From NCBI RefSeq assembly GCF_050003625.1, contig NC_134399.1, positions 41,122,671 to 41,186,670 on the forward strand: a DNA stretch of 64,000 nt. The letters run 5' to 3'. Each line of letters starts with the position of its first letter. The stretch's first letter is position 1. Source of the stretch: Haematobia irritans. Its lineage: Eukaryota; Arthropoda; Insecta; Diptera; Muscidae. Position numbers and translations under genes: made by a program. Of this stretch, positions 19,268 to 30,745 are shown piece by piece. Below the pieces are notes generated by a model, which worked only from the letters and a program-made list of their open reading frames with translations, was not told the origin of the DNA and ran no database searches.

Positions 19268-20805
19268 CGCATGTACCATGCCAACATTTTTTGAATTTGA
19301 GGGCGCTTCTCAGAATCCCCACCACGTCGAAAACAGTCGACGATATCCAAAACTCCTCGCAAAGGTGTCGTCACTATCGAGAAGTCGTACCACGACAAGT
19401 TACTACAAAGTACCGCATGAGTGCAATTATTTGCTGTCTTTTTAGATAAATTTAGAACGACGCCATTAAGAGCACCTTCAAACTATCAGAAAAAGTGCCT
19501 TTTAGGATAGTTGTAAAAGAATCATTGTGGTCAAGTAAAACACTATTGTTTAGAAGTTTATTAATTTGATTAAACATTTAAAAATTCTTATAAATATAAC
19601 ATTTATACGACTATCACAACACATTTCACATACTCTTTTGCATTAATAAGAGAATGATGTTGAGTTACAAGTAGCAAGTTACATGTCGCAGCGTCTATCA
19701 GCCAGTGTGTTTATTATCGATATAGGCAGCGTGTCTGGAAAAATATTTGGAAAACTATCACTTTATTCCATTTGGAAAGTCGAAAATTGTTCACCAATAT
19801 ACCTTTCGCAATTTTAAGCGGAATAAATGTTTTCAGCACTTCATTTTCGTTTTTAATTAATTAAATAAATATAAAATGGCTCTTGTAACAATAGTGATGA
19901 CAAAATACTTTCATGTACATTTATACTTTTTGATACGTTTCATCCATCACAGTTGGCGTTTGTTGTACTGTCACTTCCCTGTCGTAGATGTAGTTAACTT
20001 TAAATTAATTTAAAGCTAGCTATTTCTCAATTAGTAGTGGTTGATACTTGGATTGATTTTATATGGACTCAACTAACTATTTCAACATGTGGGCTCAACT
20101 ATCTATTTTAGCGATGTCATAGGAAGTAGTCAATTGTCCAACTCTGCACTACTTTTAATTAGCTTAAAGTTAGTTACCAATACGTTATTAAAGTTAGTTA
20201 GTTTTTAATCAACTAAAAGTTAGTTGATTAAAAGTTGTCTCTAAAATCAGCTTACTACAATAAGGGGGTTTAACAATTTATATTTTAATAAAACTAACAT
20301 TTATTGGTATAAAATTTAAATAAGACACTTCAACTTCAAAATATAACAATACAGTTTTCTGGAATACAGGTCCCTTTCTTTTTTAAAAGGCCTTCTCAAA
20401 TGTCGTTTGCTAACACCCTTCGTGTTCTTTTGGGAAGAAATATTCAAACAGCTAAACACAATAATAATTTTGTTATTAAAACACTTTATACATTTTTAGT
20501 AATTCTATATTTTAAGAAAAAAATTTTCAACGAAGCGATAGCACGCGGTATTGTTTACTAATGAACTGCCATATGAGTTTACAAAAAACGACGCTGTCTG
20601 CAATCGGAAGGCATCGGTTGCCGTTAGCGACGTGTGGTATACACTTTTGTTAATGTAATTTCTGCATTGCATAGTAGTTAGCTTAAACTTGGTCTATACA
20701 AGCGAACTTAAAGTTAGTGGTTTTGGTAGTCAGCTACTCATTTGACGGCAGGGTTATGAGTCTGTGGTAGCGATGAGGATGAAATGGAACTCTGGCAGGG
20801 CTGTT
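19268..20805. repeat. Right arm of large inverted repeat
   Basis: Reverse complement of 17363-17997, carrying a ~780-bp inserted segment (19979-20756) and a ~140-bp stretch at 19290-19440 absent from the left arm. Blocks matching the left arm include ATCATTGTGGTCAAG, CTTTCATGTACAT and GCGATGAGGATGAAATGGAA. Confidence 0.65.
19979..20756. mobile_element. Segment inserted in the right arm, CCCTGYCGT ends
   Basis: Starts CCCTGTCGTAGATG and ends ACGGCAGGG; both sides carry AACTTTAA/TTAAAGTTAG repeats. It is absent from the homologous left arm. Probably a non-autonomous TIR element; class not assigned. Confidence 0.45.
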
Positions 20806-21540
20806 CCGCAGACACTACCTATTTGTTTCCTCATGCCAGTACCGGGATTTCAAAATATTAGATCCTGGGATTTTTCGGGATTCTTTAAATATTTTGAGTA
20901 ATAACAATGGACAGCAAAACATTGTAGCTCATTAATCAAATTTGGTTGAATTCAATTTTATTAACAAAAACGTAACATAAGAACATATATATGTAAGTGT
21001 AAATTGAAAAGCAATTTCAAATTGCTACTTAACAAAAAAATATGAACTAAAAAATAAATTAAAAACTATTTCATATTGTTTTGGAACTCAACAAAAGATT
21101 TTAAGGATTTTCTTTTTAAGTAACATCTTAAAAATATCAGGGCATCCAAAGATTCATCAGATATAAGCGATCTTATCTTATTGCAGATGAAAAATATCTC
21201 TCACAGTCGACACTGGTCTAAGGGTTGTTTATACTGAACGACTTCAATTTCCATATATTACGACAATACAATAAGCCAAATTGGACCAAAAATTTTTTTT
21301 AAATTATTATCTAATTATTTCAATTATTCTGTTTACTATCATTATCAAAGAAGATAATGATTTATATAGTTTTATTTCATCCTTTAGTTGTTATTGATCG
21401 TAATTGTATGTCTAAGTTATGTTAGAACAAAACACACAAATGGCAAGAATAAAATTCTTTTGTTCACAAAAATAAAATATTTAATTTTTTTTATAAGGAA
21501 CGCATATTTTCTTTTATTTCAAATAAAACAAAATAAGATT
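20806..21540. other. AT-rich stretch without a supported gene
   Basis: Begins with GTACCGGGATTTCAAAAT and GGGATTTTTCGGGATT, short GGGAT repeats typical of some hAT ends, but no partner end was found. The rest is AT-rich and unassigned. Confidence 0.35.
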
Positions 21541-21544
21541 TAGG

Positions 21545-21820
21545 GGGGTCAATCAAATAGCTGATTGATTTTTGTCTCGAAATAAATTAACATTTTAATT
21601 AATTAAATTAAAACATTGATTGAATTTTATGTCAAATATGATTGATTCAAATACACAATAATTGATTCATTCAATTAAATTTTTAATTGAAAATGGTCTT
21701 GGTTTTCAATCAAAAATGGATGATTGATATTATAATTTTCTTGATTGTAGGCATTTGAATTAAAAAAAAAATGATTGAATTCGCGATTTTCGTGATTGAA
21801 ATAAAAAAATTGTGTGTGTC
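21545..21820. repeat. AATTGATT-rich dispersed repeat, copy 1
   Basis: Dense imperfect repeats of ATTGATT/AATTAAT ending TTTTCGTGATTGAAATAAAA. Homologous stretches occur at 36236-36790, 38690-38890, 47455-47920 and 48300-48500, often bordered by CACACA/TGTGTG plus A-runs, which suggests a MITE-like family. Confidence 0.55.
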
Positions 21821-21935
21821 GCACGATTTCGATCATTTTGGCTATATTACCCTCATATACTAATCACTCTTACTCAAATTCGGGATAACTTAATAGTTTA
21901 TGATTCTTCCTGGATATGGTTTATATTTAGATATA

Positions 21936-22108
21936 CAGTGAAACCTCTCAAACTTGGACACTCTGAAACCAGGACACATCCAAAAAGTCTACAGTTGTCT
22001 TCGCAAACTATATCAACACATTAAAATTACCCTCTCATAACTGGACACCTCCCAAACATGGACAAAATTTAGGCGACCGTGGGTGTCCACCTTTCAGAGG
22101 TTTCACTG
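21936..22108. mobile_element. pogo/Tigger-like MITE, copy 1
   Basis: 173 bp with ends CAGTGAAACCTCTCAAAC and the inverted partner ending GAGGTTTCACTG, flanked by TA on both sides. The CAGTGAAACCTC terminus and TA target are typical of the pogo branch of Tc1/mariner. No ORF. Confidence 0.85.
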
Positions 22109-22335
22109 TATATCCAATTTATTCCATCTTCCGAGTTTCGTAAATTAGCATAATTCCACCATCTTATTCAAATTTGGCGCAAGACATAATTCGTATGAAA
22201 AAAATATTGGATGATTTTGTTCAAATTTATACATATATAGATACATATATCAATTTTATTTACTGAAAATGGATCTGCTTAAATTCGAATGAAGACGAAT
22301 AATAAAATACCCACAAATTTAAATGACGCGTGTAA

Positions 22336-22749
22336 TTAGGATAACCCAATGCCAATGAAAGATCCTCCGATAAAAGATATTGTAAATGTAATGTTGGCTT
22401 TCGTGAAGTCCATTGCTTGTTCTATTAATGCGGATTTGTTTGGAATATGGTCCCTCCCTCTTTGCAATAGTTTTGGGAAAACTGACCAATCAAATTTTAC
22501 AAGGCCTTCCATCTGTGCGATTTCCATTAGGATTATTGTAGTTCCCATAGCAACAGCAGCCATTTTTCCAATTGTCATAGTAGTAAATCCCGTAATTAAT
22601 CCAACCGTGGCCCCCATTCCAATTTGAAGGTAGAGATCTTTCTGGTTCATTATGCTCACTTCTATGCCCGGACTGTTAATTCTTTTTTTAACTGAAAAAT
22701 TTGCTGATTTCAAATTAATATGACCAATTTTTTTGAAGTAAATTAATAT
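22336..22749 (-). CDS. FUN14 domain protein (FUNDC1-like) exon
   Basis: FUN14-domain proteins are small mitochondrial outer-membrane proteins; FUNDC1 links mitochondria to autophagy. The frame reads LYLQIGMGATVGLITGFTTM, TIGKMAAVAMGTTIILMEIA, KFDWSVFPKLL and NITFTISFIGGSFIGIGL, matching family G..TG...G, KVGK.AA..VGGGFLLLQIA, DW and GFVGGF.LG. Two glycine-rich hydrophobic segments are visible. The first in-frame ATG (22650-22648) would give 104 residues, but the frame is open to an acceptor-like TTTTTTTTATTGTAG ending at 22750, so this may be a last exon whose N-terminus, where the LC3-binding motif of FUNDC1 would sit, lies upstream. Stop at 22338-22336. No frame damage. A mini-me-like repeat begins 60 bp upstream. 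Confidence 0.75.
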   Translation of the reverse strand: MLIYFKKIGHINLKSANFSVKKRINSPGIEVSIMNQKDLYLQIGMGATVGLITGFTTMTIGKMAAVAMGTTIILMEIAQMEGLVKFDWSVFPKLLQRGRDHIPNKSALIEQAMDFTKANITFTISFIGGSFIGIGLS

Positions 22750-22807
22750 CTACAATAAAAAAAATCAAGGATAGAAGAGTTGCCATCGGGGTTTTATGAG
22801 TTGCCTT

Positions 22808-23810
22808 TTTATACCCTTCACCACTACTGTGGTACAGGGTATAATAAGTTTGTGCATTTGTATGTAACGCCAAGAAGGAGTAATCATAGAACCTTTTAGT
22901 ATACGGATCGGCTTAGAATTAAATTCTGAGTCGATTTAGCGATGTCCGTCTGTCTGTCTGTTGATGTATTTTTGTGTGCAAAGTACAGCTCGCAGTTTTA
23001 GTCCGATTGTTCTAAAATTTGGTATAGGGTCTTGTTTCGGCTCAAAGACGATTCCTATTGATTTTGGAAAAAATCTGTTCAGATTTAGATATAGCTGCCA
23101 TATATATTTTTCACCGATCTGGTCATAATTGGCGTGTATATCAACCGATCTTCCTCAAATTCCGTACATCCGAATATTTTTTAAGAGTCTCGAAAAACTT
23201 GCAAAATATCAGCCAAATCGGTTCAGATTTAGATATAGCTCCCATATATAGCTTTCGCCCGATTTACACTCAGAGGCCAATTATTTGCTCCGATTTAGTT
23301 GAAATTTTGCATAGGGAGTAGAATTAGCATTGTAACTATGCGTGCAAAATTTGGTTGAAATCGGTTCAGATTTAGATATAGCTCCCATATATATGTTTTT
23401 CTGATTTCGACAAAAATGGTCAAAATACCAACATTTTCCTTGTTAAATCGCCACTGCTTAGTCGAAAAGTTGTAAAAATGACTCTAATTTTCCTAAACTT
23501 CTAATACATATATATCGAGCGAGAAATCATAAATAAACTTTTGCGAAGTTTCCTTAAAATTGCTTCAGATTTAAATGTTTCCACCCTAGTGCATTAGTCG
23601 ACTTAAATTTTGAGTCTATAGATTTTGTAAAAGTCTATCAAATTCTGTCCAAATCGAGTGATATTTAAATGTATGTATTTGGGACAAACCTTTATATATA
23701 GCACCCAACACATTTGACGGATGTGATATGGTATCGAACATTTAGATCTACAAAGTGGTGCAGGGTATAATATAGTCGGCCCGCCCGACTTTAGACTTTC
23801 CTTACTTGTT
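22808..23810 (-). mobile_element. mini-me-like element, family 1, copy A
   Basis: On the minus strand it runs from ACAAGTAAGGAAAGTCTAAA to the terminal hairpin ACCCTTCACCACTACTGTGG / GGTACAGGGTATA at 22808-22845. GTCY repeats (GTCCGTCTGTCTGTCTG) and GAGTCGATTTAGCGATGTCC resemble the core of dipteran mini-me/DINE-like elements. It contains one to two of the 153-bp units amplified at 60178-60790. Confidence 0.7.
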
Positions 23811-24782
23811 TATTTTAGCCGAAACATTTTCTATGGTGAGATATCAATTTGATTGAAATAGGTTCAGATTTTCATCTAGGTCCCGTATGTATATCTTTCA
23901 CCCGATTTATACTCATACCAGCTGGTAGTTATTTTTAGTCATCAACTAGAGTTGGTCTGTATCAAGCGTTTTTAGGTTTGCGACTGTCGCAAAGTTGTAA
24001 ACGTCACATACGCCTCGTAAATGTAGACAATGTAGCAAATGTCGCAAACTCAAAATACATCAATCCCTTCAGCTAGAGAGCGAATGGAAGTTTCAATTCT
24101 CAGGAATGTTCATAAAGTTATTAACGTGTTAAAAAAAAAAAAAACAAACTTGAGAATAAAGTTATTTCAATTGAAGACTCCAAAGCAAAATTACTATGAA
24201 CTACTTGATGGCGCAGTAAACGAGAAGGTCGGTATTCGCTGATCTTTTCCCTCCATAATTTCTGCAGAAACTGGAAGGAAGGAAAACTACTTAAGTCTTG
24301 CATAAGTTAATTTTTGTTTAGAGAGAATTTTATAAAATCATTTTTGGGATTATTAGAGCCAATTTCCATACTAATTAAATTTTTTAATTCGATGATGTAA
24401 CTAAGGCTTAGGCGTTATGGACATTATGGACCACGGAATGAGAGATGTAAAACTAGTAGAGTTTAGAATAAATACAATACATTTTTTTGCATTCCTTTTA
24501 TAGGGGAGCCTAACTAAATTAAATTAAAAAATATTCACAATTTCTTTAATTCAAAATTAGGTTTTTTACATTAAGTCTACGACTTTTGCAACATACGTAT
24601 TATACCGTCGTAAACGTATGTCACAAAAATCATAGTTTACGACGGGCCAACCCTGATGACCACAAACCCGATTTATACTCATATAACCAACGGATTTTAT
24701 GAAATTTTTGCATTGATATTGGAAAAAATTTTTTTAGCAATGTATGCCACAATTGGTTCAAATCCATTAAGATTTAGATATA

Positions 24783-24884
24783 CAGTAAAACCTCGGAAAA
24801 GTGGACACCCACGGTGGCCTAAATTTTGTCCATGTTTGGGAGGTGTCCGGTTTTCAGAGCGTGCAAGTTTGAGAGGTTTCACTG
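24783..24884. mobile_element. pogo/Tigger-like MITE, copy 2 (deleted, inverted)
   Basis: 102 bp between TA dinucleotides, ends CAGTAAAACCTCGGAAAAGT and TTGAGAGGTTTCACTG. The interior CCACGGTGGCCTAAATTTTG matches copy 1 inverted, with an internal deletion. Confidence 0.8.
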
Positions 24885-25804
24885 TAACTCCCGTATATAG
24901 GTAAAAACGCCGCCAAAATGTTATTTTTGGATCCGGAAATTGGTCAAAATTGGTGCAGAAGTGATGAATTTAAAATGGGCTTGTCATAAGATGGATATCC
25001 ACCATTCCAACAGACGTTGCTCTCAATTTGCATCATTTGGGATGTGAATTAAGAAATTCTGTGATATATAACCAAATAATTATTTTTTAAAAATGTTTAT
25101 AATTTTCCATACATTCTAGCGCTTGTATGAAACGTTGAGCTCAAATAAAGGGCGATTTTTTTAACAACTGGTTTAAACAGCTGACGCACGTTTGTAGTTT
25201 GTTTCGCTTTAACGTCTTTAGACTAGATTTGGTGGGCTGTCTTAAAGCTCATGTCAGTACAGACAAGCTTCCCAGCAAAAAATATTTCAGCAGTAAAATT
25301 TAGTTGCGCTTTTTGGTATACAATAAAGTGGGCAGTGCATCCACACTGCATGTATCGGCGGCAATAACGTAAACGAGTAATCAAAGTAGTTTATGATCAT
25401 TCGTTTACGTTATTGCAACCAATTCATGCAGTATAGATGGGCGAAAGGTAGTGCTGTTTTCCTTCATACCAATATCAATATTGCTCACTTCTGAGCAATA
25501 TTGTTATTGAAATGAGCAATTATATCAGCGCTATGTTGAAGCTACCCACAAAAATCAGCGCTGATTCGGTTGTTTTGTAAGCAGTTGGTAGTGCCTCTCT
25601 CCCTTACAATCCTGCTGAAATAGTGCTCCATTTTTTGCTGGGTTGCTTCAATTGATGCATTCGTGAGATACCGATGCACTGAAAGGAAAATGCACATTAT
25701 GATGACGAATTTTTACGGCCCGGCGACGAATTTTTCGTCAAAAATTAGCTAACGTAAGATTCCATCCCTGTGATTATGAACCATTTGAGGCGCAGTCACG
25801 GTCG
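24885..25804. other. Repeat-like stretch without a gene
   Basis: TTTGCATCATTTGGGATGTG around 25030 resembles 38108-38160, marking an old dispersed repeat. TAAAGGGCGATTTTTTTAAC at 25146 looks like one mariner-type terminus without a partner. No coding sequence seen. Confidence 0.35.
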
Positions 25805-26243
25805 GCAAGGGTTGTAACGACACCAAGCAAATATGGCCCCATTTAAACTTAAACCGCACACTAGATATACCAGTGTTCTCAAGACGTCAGATATCATTCC
25901 TGATATCTGGTATAACGGGTCGCTGTCTGATAGGCGACTTTACAGAAACTATTGGCGCGACGTATAATGATTACTGTATGAGCTATCATGATGGGGAGGG
26001 AAAGGAATCAATTAAACACCTCTTATGTGAGTGTCCTGCCATGCGGGCCTGGAAAACGTTAACGTAAGCAGTCTGCTAATGGTTTTGGAACAATCTGGTT
26101 GGTTCAATAGAAGAAAATAATCTAGAAGGTTCTGCGGTTAAAATTAGAAGTGACCCTATGTAATTGGTACTTTTGGTTAATGTGGTATCACAATGGAGCC
26201 TGAAACTTAATTGGGCTGCCACTTTAACCTAACCTAACCTAAC
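25805..26243 (+). pseudogene. Truncated copy of the LINE ORF2 3' end
   Basis: Homologous to 3474-3985 of the complete LINE, opposite orientation. The frame keeps MFSRRQISFLISGITGRCLI and YCMSYHDGEGKESIKHLLCE (second zinc Cys changed to Tyr) but breaks at an internal deletion near 26040, where ATGCGGGCC replaces about 45 bases. Ends in TAACCTAACCTAACCTAAC. A dead, diverged 5'-truncated insertion; no target duplication found. Confidence 0.85.
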
Positions 26244-26525
26244 GACCATGCAAAATTTCGTCCATATCGGTTCATAATTGGATATATACATGTACTACTC
26301 TATATAAACCGATTAATAATAAAGAAGCGTATATACAGTGAGCAGCATATTAAAGTTTATTAGATACGAATTTGTTTCAAAATACATTTTGTTTCAGCCG
26401 ATTTTATTACACATAATTTTGACTACCTATAGAGTATTTACTACTTAACTTAAAAATAAAAATCTCAACAATGCAAACTCTTATTAAAACAAATCCTTTT
26501 TGCAATTCATTTTAAGAAACATACA

Positions 26526-26700
26526 CTGAAAAAGGCTATACCTATTCCAATGATTATATATTTACTTAAAATATTTTGGTATTGATTCCGAAGAAGAAGC
26601 TAGGAATTACATTAACGATACATTAAAGATGCAATTCCCTTTTAAATTTAGGCATAAGCGTGGGAAGGCCTCTGAAAAATAGACTCCAGGCAGTAGTAGG
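26526..26700. mobile_element. Element Y end fragment
   Basis: CACTGAAAAAGGCTATACC after TA at 26524-26525, then TATTGATTCCGAAGAAGAAG, matching the start of the intact element Y at 50750. The other end is missing. Confidence 0.5.
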
Positions 26701-26740
26701 AAAACCCTAAAGACTATCATACAAAATAGAGGATTGCATC

Positions 26741-27063
26741 CAAAAACAATAGAAAAGGAAGATTGGAAAATGGGCGACGTCATACCAAAAGTTGCATTTA
26801 CGGTGTTCGATACATACACGTTCGTTCATTTTTAATTTGCAATATTTTTTGTTAAAAACTCACAAATGATCTTAAATTTTGTGTAAATAATAATGAGAAA
26901 CTTTTGACCGATTGTTCTACGTCATTCCCTGATATAAATTTCTTTTTATTCTTAGTTTAATTTGTGGAACAAAAAATCATAAACGACACGTTTGCATCGA
27001 ACGCCGTCAATGGTTTGATACCCTCTGCTGCCATTTTCCCATCTTCATCTTCCATTGTTTTTG
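26741..27063. mobile_element. hAT/P-like MITE with ATTGCATC duplication
   Basis: 323 bp, inverted ends CAAAAACAATAGAAAAGGAA...CTTCCATTGTTTTTG, with inner GGAAGAT and GGGAAAATGG also inverted. The exact 8-bp ATTGCATC lies at 26733-26740 and 27064-27071. Related to the hairpin element at 18356 (shared GTCATACCAAA, GTTGCATTTAC). No transposase. Confidence 0.87.
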
Positions 27064-27140
27064 ATTGCATCGGTCATATATTTTTGTGTTCGAGAACATC
27101 TCGAAGCCCAACAAGTAAGGTAGAGATTTGTAGTCGTTCC

Positions 27141-27856
27141 CAGGGATGGAAAATACAATTTTTAAGAAAGTACAAAAGAGGTATTTTTTGAGCGGAAAGG
27201 TACTTTTTACTAAATTTCAACAAAAATTTCACTGGAAAATTATTGTCAAGAGACTAAATTTTAAAGAAAATAAAATTTTGACAAAATTTTCTATTTAAAT
27301 AAAATTTTGCAAAAATTTTCTATAGAAATAAAATTTTGCAAAAAAAAAGTTGCAAAAAATTTTCCTATAGAAATAAAATTTTGCAAAAATTTCCTATAGA
27401 AATAAAATTTGTACAAAATTTTCAATTGAAATAAAATTTTGACAAAATTCTCTATAAAAATAAAATTTTACAAAAATTCTATATAGAAATACAATTTTGT
27501 CATTTTCTACCGAAATAAAAAATCGATAATATAGAATCGCATTCTTTTTTCGACTAAAACGTTCTTGAAGTTCAATAAAATCCTGTTTTTGACTATGTCT
27601 TTTACAAAATCGAGATTTTCTTCCCACATAAACATGTCTGTTTTGCCATATTTGTAAAAGACTATTAGCAAATAAGGTTGATAACGACTTTCTCAAAATA
27701 TTAAAATATTTTGTCAAAGCTATTGTACCATAAATCTGATATCGACTCAAAAATGTCTACACAAAATGTACTAAATCATTCGCGGGGGTACTACGGTACT
27801 GACTGGGGTAAAAAAGTTTTGAAAAAAGTACTATAGTACTGCATTTTCCATCCCTG
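27141..27856. mobile_element. hAT-like MITE containing a 29-bp minisatellite, copy 1
   Basis: 716 bp, ends CAGGGATGGAAAATAC... and ...GCATTTTCCATCCCTG, exact 8-bp GTCGTTCC at 27133-27140 and 27857-27864. Positions 27240-27520 are degenerate repeats of a ~29-bp unit (AAAATTTTGACAAAATTTTC plus TATAGAAAT). The single-copy part is conserved with the inverted copy at 34281. No intact transposase. Confidence 0.88.
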
Positions 27857-28159
27857 GTCGTTCCCGTTTGGACCGATGTTTGTAAGTTCGAATACAACCA
27901 TAACTCGTTCTCGTTTGTGTTGTATGAAACGGTCAATCAAACAACTTCAGTCTTCGGGATCAAACACAACGAGTCAAATTGTTTTCCAAAACATAGTGAA
28001 GGAATCGAGGATTTCGAATCTTTTTTTGCCCTCACGTAGTAACAATAACAACAACTTTTATATGTATTGTACGTTTGTTTAGTTGTAAGTTGATGGAAAG
28101 GCGTTTATGTATGAAGTAAAAAAAAAACATAAAGTGGACAAAACCTTCTGCATTTCTAT

Positions 28160-28554
28160 CAAAGACCATTAATAAAGAAGACGTGAATTGGGCTTTGATA
28201 GTGTTAGTAATAGAAAACGGAGATTAATATCATACTTGTTGGAAAAGCGCTCCGAACTTACTGGTTTGATGCAGACAATTTTTATTTAGCTATTTTCTCC
28301 AACATTTCACGCAAATTTCTGTGTCGGTTGCACTAAATTATTAATAAAATGTTTCACAAAGTGTTTTTGTTCGTTTAAGAGTTAAAAAAATTGCTAAAAT
28401 AAGCGAATTAAGTTTTGTTACGAATGCAAAATGAAAAGAGAAACCGAAAAAAAGTTGCAACGTCTCATGGAACATGTATGATATTAATCTCTGTTTTTTC
28501 AAGAAAAAGAGGAAGAGCAAGCTTATCTCACGTCTTCTTTATTAATGGTCTTTG
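28160..28554. mobile_element. hAT-like MITE with ATTTCTAT duplication
   Basis: 395 bp with inverted ends of ~24 bp (CAAAGACCATTAATAAAGAA... and its complement ending GGTCTTTG). The exact 8-bp ATTTCTAT lies at 28152-28159 and 28555-28562. Inner AGATTAATATCATAC/GTATGATATTAATCT is also inverted, extending the potential stem. Confidence 0.88.
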
Positions 28555-28719
28555 ATTTCTATGTAAAAAGCTATTGACAGCAAAACAAAATATTGCTCTA
28601 GTTTTTAGGAGAAACATTTGGGATGATATTTTTGGGCATTATAGTAAGTAATCGTTAAAAATGCAATTCACTTTTTCGTATAAAAAATAAGGAGCATTCG
28701 TATTTAAAGGAAATAAAAC

Positions 28720-29580
28720 ATTTTGTCTTTTTCTATAGAAATAACATTTTGACAAAATTTTCCATAGAAATAAAATGTCGACAAAATTTTCTATTGAAAT
28801 AAAATTTTGACAAAATTTTTTATAGAAATAAAATGTTGATAAAATTTTCTAGAGAAATAAAATTTTGACCAAATTTTCTATAGAAATAAAATTTTTGATA
28901 AAATTTTCTATAGAAATAAAATGTTGATTAAATTTTTAATAGAAATACGATGTTGACAAAATTTTCTATAGAAATAAAATTTTGACAAAATTTTCTATAG
29001 AAATAAAATGTTTACAAAAATTTTTTTAGATTTACTCGTTTGCGAATAAGTTCATTGTTCTTTACTTCTAAAAAAATTTCCCTGAAGACGAACATCGGGG
29101 ATGTTTCGAAATATTCGATAATATTAAATAAAAATACAACTCAAAAAAACAACAACATCTGTTTTTATTCATATGACCTCAAGCCGAACTAAACAAATAT
29201 AATGTTGGTAAAATTTTCTATAAAAATAAAATTTTGACAAAATTTTCTATAGAATGACATTTTTTATAGAAATAAAATTTTGATAAAATTTTCTATAGAA
29301 ATAAAAATTTGATAAAAAATTTTATAGAAATAAAATTTTCACAAAGTTTTCTATAGAAATAAAATTTTGATAAAATTTTCTATAGAAATAAAATTATGAC
29401 AACATTTTTTATAAAAATAAAATTTTGGTAAAATTTTCTATAGAAATAAAAATTGGATAAAAATTTTTATAGAAATAAAATTTTCACAAAGTTTTCTATA
29501 AAAATAAGATTTTGATAAAATTTTCTATAGAAATACAATGTAGATAAAATTTTCTATACAAATAAAATTTTGATAAAATA
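28720..29580. repeat. 29-bp minisatellite blocks
   Basis: Two blocks (28720-29010 and 29205-29580) of degenerate ~29-bp units AAAATTTTGACAAAATTTTC + TATAGAAAT, separated by ~190 bp of unrelated sequence. A truncated mini-me-like end (29577-29755) follows directly. Confidence 0.85.
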
Positions 29581-29755
29581 TGGCCCACTTGCCATACCAT
29601 CCGACCTACATCAATGACAACTACTTATGCCAAGTTTCAAATCGATAGCTTGTTCGTTCGGAAGTTAGCGTGATTTCAACAGACGGACGGACGGACATGC
29701 TTAGATCGACTCAGAATGTTAATATACCCACATCCTATGGTGGATGGTATAAAAA
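29577..29755 (+). mobile_element. Truncated mini-me-like 3' end (family 4)
   Basis: ATGGCCCACTTGCCATACC through GACGGACGGACGGACATGC, AGATCGACTCAGAAT and the terminal ACCCACATCCTATGGTGGA matches the 3' ends of elements at 41579 and 56074. The GTATATATACTTTATGG segment is deleted. Confidence 0.8.
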
Positions 29756-30296
29756 ACAGGCAAAAAATAAATTTACTTTTGCTAGTTACATATAAAAACA
29801 TAACAAATTTAAACATTTACCTTGTTAGAATTACTCATTTTATCGTCAATAAGCTTAACTATTAATTACACACTTATATCTAAAGAAACACAAACTGTAT
29901 GACTTCTTTTCTCATTAAGCATGATTCCATTTTTTGTCATAACATACTCGAGAACTTTGCAAATTCCCGAAACTCCCGCTAAATGTTCGAGTATTCTCGA
30001 TTATCCCGTTTCACCAAATGCAATCGAATGTTTGCTTGCGACCGAGAATGGAAACAAATGCACAACTTCAATGATGTGACGTCACAACAAAATTCACTCG
30101 ATACTGAATTATTGGGTGTGATTCAAACCATGTCTCATTCATACATTTACATTCATTCGAACCGATTCGATCAAGCCAGTGTTCTCATTCTATTCATTCG
30201 ATCCAGTGTTGCCAGGTTAGGGGTTTTCCCCCCAAATTTAGGGGTTTTTTCACGTTTAGGGGGATTTTTAGGGGTAACATTTATTTAGGGGGATTT

Positions 30297-30515
30297 TTGG
30301 GGGTAAAAAATATCTTAGACCTTATAAAGTGGAGCAATTCTAAAGCAAATTCGGAACAATTCTGGCATGAAAAAGATGAGGGAAGTCAACAAGAAGATTT
30401 TAAATACAACAAGTATGCAATATCATTATTTTCGTTATCTTTTTTAAACGCTTCTGTTGAAAGGGCATTTTTAATATTTGCCGCAATTAAAAACAAACAG
30501 CTGAAAGCATTTTAA
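30297..30515 (+). pseudogene. hAT transposase C-terminal dimerisation domain remnant
   Basis: The 72-residue frame includes EQFWHEKDEG, YAISLFSLSFLNASVERAFL and IKNKQLKAF, matching the hAT dimerisation motif (L..LP.SNA..ER.FS...IK...R). The RNase H catalytic domain and zinc finger are absent. The terminal domain alone cannot transpose, though it might bind intact hAT transposase. The ATG at the start is probably coincidental. Confidence 0.8.
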
Positions 30516-30550
30516 GAGTAAGACTGCTTGTTAAATTGATATTGTATTAT

Positions 30551-30745
30551 TACATCCAAAGAAAACATAATTTCTTCAGGGACAAAATTTTAAACAAACG
30601 AAATTGTCTTTTGTTATAAAGTATTTTCTTAATGAGCAAATTTTATTTTTTATTTACTTCAAAATAAAATTTTTTAGCATCAAACGAAAACTTAATTTGT
30701 CTAAAATTTCGTTTCTCAGAAAAGAAAACTCTTCTTTCAGTATAT
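30551..30745. mobile_element. MITE family Z, copy nested in the hAT
   Basis: CCAAAGAAAACATAATTTC... to ...AGAAAAGAAAACTCTTCTTT, similar to 48940-49160 (CTAAAATTTCGTT, GAAAAGAAAACTCTTCTTCA). Ends are roughly inverted. Confidence 0.5.

Noticed and set aside
27394..27750. 118-residue frame conserved in both CAGGGATGG-ended MITEs
   Set aside because: The two copies are homologous DNA, so a shared frame is expected. Much of it is the 29-bp minisatellite, with no recognisable domain.
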